A stretch of DNA of 64,000 nt from Linnemannia schmuckeri (lineage: Eukaryota; Mortierellomycota; Mortierellomycetes; Mortierellales; Mortierellaceae). Each line of letters begins with the position of its first letter. The stretch's first letter is position 1. A program made the position numbers and the translations under genes. Shown piece by piece: positions 58,761 to 64,000 of this stretch. The stretch lies in the NCBI GenBank assembly GCA_029449235.1, contig JANATG010000003.1, positions 2,108,001-2,172,000 on the forward strand, read 5' to 3'. The notes beneath the pieces were generated by a model. It was not told the DNA's origin, made no database searches, and saw only the letters and a program-made list of their open reading frames with translations.

Positions 58761-61700
58761 ATGACACAGATCAACTACTCTCGCGATCCTCGACTCAAGC
58801 CGGCCTCTGTTGTTGTTCTGGTGGATTCTGACGACGAGGACAACCCGCCTTCGCTTAAAGAGCCTGTTGTCTCGAACGAGGTCATTAACCTCGACTCCGA
58901 GAGCGACAACGAAAACAAGGAAGTCAGTTTCACGCCAAGAGAGGCTCACAAAACGAGTGGGGATGTCAAACTGGGAGATGTCAATACAGATGCACATCAC
59001 GCGGATATGACGTTGGACAACTTTGACGACTTTGGCGACCAGATAATGCTGGACGACGACTTTGACAAGGGTACGATGCTAGACGACGCTGGCGAAGACA
59101 GCGAGCAGGAATACGAGTACGAGGCTGACTATCTTCTAGGCGGCTCCATGGAGGTATATTCAGAATATGACGTGAAATGTATTACATGGCAGATGTGTCA
59201 CATTCGGTTTGACGACTTCTCCAGTTCCGTCTCACCTAACCAGGCTTAAAATTGGTTGCCCTTCCACGACAAACTATTACAGATGGTGCAGATCACAACG
59301 AGAGTAGTCCCAAAGAGTGTAGACTATGTCGAGCTTATGAACAAGTCATACCGTGAATCCAAGAGCAAAAACTTGGTAAGATCCTGAGGCTGTCACATTG
59401 CGTTTGCAAATTTTGTGTCCACATTTTGTGTCGAAGGACAATAACTCCTAGGCTGATCACGACCATTGCTATACCCTGTTTCATACATAGGCCTATCAAT
59501 ATCATCTTGAAAACAGGAATACGCAAGCCGAATTCGGCCCGAATGCCTCTAAGCGGGCCCGAATAGAGGTACCGGAGGGCGTGACAAGCATAGAGATGGA
59601 TCGGATCATTAGTCAGGTAGCTATGTTCACAAACAGAGGAGTGCCAGTGGACTGGAAAGCTGTGGCGAGGTATGGTTAGTCCTGCGACAATGCCCATACT
59701 GGACCTGTTTCATAGCACGTGAATAAGTGACTCTGAAAACCTTGAGCTAATTATGTTCAGCATATTCTCAGTGATGTGTTTCGGTACACAGGTTATAGGC
59801 GGAATGAGACGGTTTGTCAGGAGGCATTTGAAAGTGCCATTGGACTGTATCCTATGACGCCTCGGCAAGCTATTCCAAGCTGGATATCCGTTCAAAACAG
59901 AGTATCGGTGCGGTCACTTTTGGGGTTGAGAGAGCTTGGTCGCTTCAGGTTGCCACTTATTAAGGTATGTTGCTACTGGTGTTTTTTTCTCCTCTGTGTC
60001 TGCAGTCATAATCCCGGTTAGGAAGTTGTTTGACTTATTGGTGCGCTTTCTTCTCATTTTATAGGACCATCTGCTACTTCACGCAACAAGGACATATCGG
60101 CCAGTCACTAGTTTTAACTTTTCCAGCGGGAGTGTCGTGGACATGGCCCTGAAAACCTCAACGTGAGCTTTCTTCACGTGATAACGTAATTGAAAGCCCA
60201 GTCATTTGATACGGATATTAACTTGACTTATCATTGATCTGAATTTATTAGTATGAAGTTGGCGATTGCAAACGTGGCGACTCAGGACAGCTACAACAGG
60301 AAAGGAAACTTGTTTCACTGCGATCTTGATAATGGGATTTCAAGGAAGCTTGAAGGACACACACGGTTTGACCAACGATTCAATCAAGGTACGCGTCTTT
60401 TTTTCCAGCGTGACATGAATCTTTACAAGTTTAGTTCATAGGCAAATCATGAAGCGTGTTTTAATCCATTGCAATCGCGCCTGCTCGTCTTTCACGTTAT
60501 AGAGATGGAGGTTACTGTCAACGATATCAAGTTGTCCAATTCTCAAAACTTTTTCATCTCTGGTTCTGACGACCACAAGACTATGGTCAGTACTTGACCT
60601 CTGGATTCTGACGCATGGACTATATGTTTCTTCGGGTAAATAACTTGTTCTAACAACGACGTCATAACCTGCTCATCCATAGATCTGGAACGCAGAAAGT
60701 GGGGTGTTGATGAACACCATTGGTAAGCCAAATTTTCTTGCGCACGGTCCAATAAGCTCTTATCGAGGGTGATATGTATTACGCAATGTTACTCATTACC
60801 AGCTTTGACCGCGACTTGTTGTAGGAGAACAGACATCCCGCGTCACCCGCGTGGCCATTCAAGAACACTCTAAAGATAATCAAGACGTGTTCGCTACCGG
60901 CTCAGCGGACGGGTACGTGGTTTTCTGTAATCACTAGCCGTTTGCTTTCTTTGCATGCATATGGTAATGGATCTAACCCCTCGCTTATCAATGCCAATAG
61001 CACGGTCAAAATATATGCTCTAGACGATAAAGGACTGATCAAGGTTGGGAATGGGACATTGGCTCGCAGCGGAGGGAAACGGTGCATTTCGAGTATCAGC
61101 TTTGGCTTTCACCATTATTGGGATGTAGTGGCAGTAGGATTCGAGGGAGCCGATGGGCAGAAAGATGGTGCCGGCGGGAAGCAGGGTCTGATTGCAATCT
61201 ACGATGCTAACACAATGCAAAAGTCCCTCGATGGTGATCTTGGATACAGACTTGGCGCTTCTCGTGTGACAGATAAAAGCGTGTCTTGTCTGTCATTTTC
61301 ACCCTCGGGAACCCAGTTGGTCTGCGGAACCTCAGGTCGGGCCAGCGCTGAGGACGACGAGAAGGGTGATGAGGTGCTCAGGGTCATTGATCTGCAAACA
61401 TCGAAGGTTGTAGAGTCGGCGAACTCTGGACACGAGGACGTGAACCTGGTCGATTTTAGTCCCTGTCAAAGGTACTTAATCAGTGGGTCCAACACCAACG
61501 AGACGGCGGTCTTTGATCGCCGTCATTTGAAGCGCGTGCTGCATCGGCTGAGGCACTCGGAGAGGAACGATGACCAGGGCCATGCAGGAATCACCTCTGC
61601 TTTGTGGTGGCAGACCAGCTGTAGTACCAGCCAGTCGATGTTGATGACCGGCGGAGGCGACGAGACGGTCAGGCTGTGGGATCTTCGACGCGCGTCAGAG

Positions 61701-61886
61701 GATACGGAGATCTGGAACCTGGATACCAGTATTGGCCCCATTGCTCGAATGATTACGCCTCCTTCTATGGAACACCTTGTTATAGGGTCAGATACGGGAG
61801 CGGTAAATATCTACTCGATCGACGATAGCATGGTCGCCAAGTACAAGCACAAGGGCATGACCCTGCTCAACGACCACGAGACGTAA
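58761..61886 (+). CDS. WD40-repeat nuclear protein with tandem SUMO-interacting-like motifs
   Basis: I do not recognise an ortholog. About ten exons give roughly 700 residues. The start MTQINYSRDPRLK is followed by two motifs of hydrophobic core plus acidic/Ser tail: VVVLVDSDDED (17-27) and EVINLDSESDNE (40-51), both matching the SUMO-interacting motif pattern. An acidic region follows (DNFDDFGDQIMLDDDFD). A middle part (EMDRIISQVAMFTNRGVPVDWKAVA, then YRRNETVCQEAFE) has spacing reminiscent of a SANT/Myb-like helix bundle, but this is weak. The C-terminal half is a beta propeller; visible blades include FISGSDDHKTMIWNAE, FATGSADGTVKIYALD, LISGSNTNETAVFDRR, MLMTGGGDETVRLWDLRR and HLVIGSDTGAVNIYSID. 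A nuclear adaptor, possibly of a ubiquitin ligase or heterochromatin complex (Raf1/DIM-9-like WD40 factors come to mind), is inference only. Convergent with ATM1 (152-base gap). Confidence 0.78.
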
Positions 61887-62038
61887 ACGTACTTTTTTTT
61901 TTTTTGCTTGACCTCAGCACTTTTCTCCTTCCTACACCTCACTATTGTACAATTTTTAGTTCTCCTAGCTGTACTTTTAGCACTTAAACAATATAAACAA
62001 CTTTTATGAAAAATATGCAAAATATGATTGTCGACAAT

Positions 62039-64000
62039 TTAAAAGATAGCCTCGCCCTCTTGAGTGTCCCACATGTGGCGGTAGATGCCATCCTTCTTGA
62101 GAAGCTGGTCATGGCGGCCACGCTCGGCGATTTGTCCCTCCTTGAGGACAATAATCTCGTCTACATGAGGGAAAAAAGAGGAGACTATTAATATGATTTG
62201 CAAAAAAAAAAAAAAATTCAATGCGATGACAAGATATAATTACAAAAATGGAAAGGATGCATTACCTGCGTCGGCAATGGTTCTCAAGCGATGGGCAATA
62301 AAGATACTAGTGCCTCCCTTTTCATGCAGGACGGACCGGATGTTGGACAACAAACTTTGCTCGGTATGGGTGTCAAGGGCCGAGGTGGCCTCGTCAAAAA
62401 ACATAATAGGCGAGTTCTTGAGAATGGCTCGCGACAGGGCCACGCGCTGCTTCTCACCACCAGAGAGCATTAATCCGCGCTCTCCAACCTTGGTCTCGTA
62501 CTGGTCAGGCAGCTTCATGATGGCGTCGTGAATTTGAGCCTTCTTGGCAGCCTGGATAACCTCCTCGTCCGTGGCCGTCACGCGTCCATAGTGAATATTG
62601 CTCTTGATGGTCGTGTTGAACAAGGCAGTCTCCTGAGGGACAACGCCAATCTGGGACCGTAAACTGTCCAACTTGACGTCGCGAATGTTTTGGTTATCGA
62701 TGTACACATTACCAGACTGAGGGTCGTAGAAGCGGAACAAGAGACGCAAAAGTGTCGACTTGCCGCATCCAGAGGGTCCAACAATGGCTACCTTCTTGCC
62801 CGCAGGAACTACAAAGCTGATACCCTTCAGAATAGGACGATCCGGGTGGTATCCAAAGACAACGTCTTCGAAACGCAGCTCTCCGCCCTTGGCAGCCAGC
62901 TTCAAGATGGGCGCATCAGGCTTGTCCTCGACCTTGACATGGACTGCTTGGAGGTTGAACATGGCCTCCATGTCGATTAACGCTTGACGGAGCTCACGGT
63001 AGACAGATCCCAAAAAGTTCAAAGGCAACGACAACTGGAAGACGAGCTGGTTGATCATAACAACATCTCCGACAGTCATCGTTCCTGAAAGGACTCCCTG
63101 CGCTGCGAGGTACATCATGGCCGTCAAACTGGTGGAGAAAATCACGTTCTGTCCTGCGTTCAAAAAGGCAAGACTAGAGGCAATCTTCAATGACGAAGTC
63201 TCGTACTTGGCCAGCGCGTTGTCGTACTGCTTGAGCTCAAACTTTTCGTTATTGAAGTACTATAACATTTTAAAAGGTACGGATAGAAAAAAATCAGTAC
63301 TCTCACTTCATTCACATAGCGGGACAGCGACGATCTCAGAATGGCAAAATTGCGAATGGAACCATACCTTAACAGATTCAAAGTTGATAAGGGACTCTAC
63401 TGCGACGGTAGCGGCCTGATTGTCGGCAGCGTTGGCCTGCTTCCTGAACTTTGTCCTCCAGGCAGTCGTCTGAACAGTGAACCAAGCATAGGCAGCCATG
63501 GTCGCGGCGGTGACAGCGGCAAAGGAGGGTCCAAACTGATACGTCAAAATACTGCACACCATGGTGATTTCGAGGGCTGTAGGCAAAAGATGGAAGACCA
63601 TAGACGAGAGAAGGAAACTGATGCCTCTGTTTGTTGTTGCGCGAGTTCAGATGGCATGGATATAGAGATGGCCTGATGTTAATAACTTTCCGCAGAATGC
63701 ATAGTACACCAGCATAATAACCTAATAGACAAAAAAAACCCGTACTTTGTTCCACGATCAATGGCACGGCTCAGTCCTCCAGTTTGCTTGGTCAGGTGGA
63801 AAGACATGTCCAGACGGTGCAGATGTTCAAAAACATTGGCAGAGACGCGACGGATGGCCTTTTGGGCAACAGCAGCAAAAACAGCGTTACGAAGTTCGCC
63901 AAAAATAGACGATCCAGCTCTGGCAAGACCGTCTAGGAAAGTTTGGGATAGGAATAAATTAGCCCAGAGATTTTTGTTATTTAGGAGTAGTCAACATCAT
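62039..64000 (-). CDS. ATM1: mitochondrial ABC transporter ATM1/ABCB7, 5' end beyond window
   Basis: ATM1 in the inner mitochondrial membrane exports a glutathione-linked sulfur/iron species needed for cytosolic iron-sulfur proteins. Visible from the right edge: GLARAGSSIFGELRNAVFAAVAQKAIRRVS and DMSFHLTKQTGGLSRAIDRG (the coupling region, strongly family-specific), membrane segments (ITMVCSILTYQFGPSFAAVTAA), RKQANAADNQAA, ESLINFESVK, and SLAFLNAGQNVIFS. The nucleotide-binding domain has Walker A GPSGCGKST, Q-loop GVVPQETALFNTTI, signature LSGGEKQRVALSRA, Walker B IMFFDEATSALD and switch IAHRLRTIADA. The last exon, after a GTAATG donor, reads DEIIVLKEGQIAERGRHDQLL and ends in EGEAIF. The presequence and first spans lie beyond position 64000. 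The substrate is from family knowledge. Confidence 0.94.

Overview
The window is nuclear DNA of a filamentous, early-diverging fungus, most likely Mortierellomycota or another Mucoromycota-type lineage. The evidence is intron-dense eukaryotic genes (short GT-AG introns, often 5-12 per gene), pyrimidine-rich leaders ahead of start codons, and a mixed gene set. Typical fungal families (CSC1-like channel, large NYN-domain protein, Cdc25-type RasGEF) sit next to genes that look animal-like (RFWD3, RECQL5-type helicase, NAA35, NUP98-NUP96, RSAD1). The lineage is inferred from these traits; no marker gene was compared. I saw no tRNA, rRNA, transposon, CRISPR array or operon.

Layout. 0-5 kb, minus strand: 3'-truncated DUF2985 membrane protein and a RecQ5-type helicase. 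5.3-10.5 kb, plus: a pseudouridine-5'-phosphatase-like HAD enzyme, sharing a short promoter region with the helicase, then an RFWD3-type RING/WD40 E3 ligase. 10.5-12.9 kb: gene-free, rich in homopolymers and CT repeats. 12.9-33.2 kb, plus: UGP1, RSAD1/HemW, AHCY, RCC1, MON1 and the NUP98-NUP96 precursor. 33.4-37.1 kb, minus: NAA35. 37.7-39.8 kb, plus: UFD1, divergent from NAA35. 39.8-42.6 kb: gene-free. 42.6-46.2 kb, plus: CSC1/OSCA-like channel. 46.4-54.7 kb, minus: a single-exon NYN-domain protein and an SH3-WW-RasGEF. 56.7-61.9 kb, plus: adenosine kinase and a WD40 protein with two SUMO-interacting-like motifs. 62.0-64.0 kb, minus: 5'-truncated ATM1.

Functional links. AHCY makes adenosine that adenosine kinase removes, keeping methylation cycles running. 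RSAD1/HemW and ATM1 both belong to mitochondrial heme/iron-sulfur biology. RCC1 and NUP98-NUP96 serve nuclear transport. RECQL5- and RFWD3-type proteins both act on recombination intermediates in animals. These look like ordinary housekeeping genes rather than a cluster.

The most interesting points are a possible built-in alternative 3' end between the NUP98 and NUP96 halves, two GC-AG introns, a UFD1 first coding exon that is only the ATG, a RING domain lacking one zinc ligand in RFWD3, and the unassigned SIM-WD40 protein. I found no convincing undescribed multi-gene system. Gene coordinates run from start to stop codon and include introns; splice sites were read by eye.
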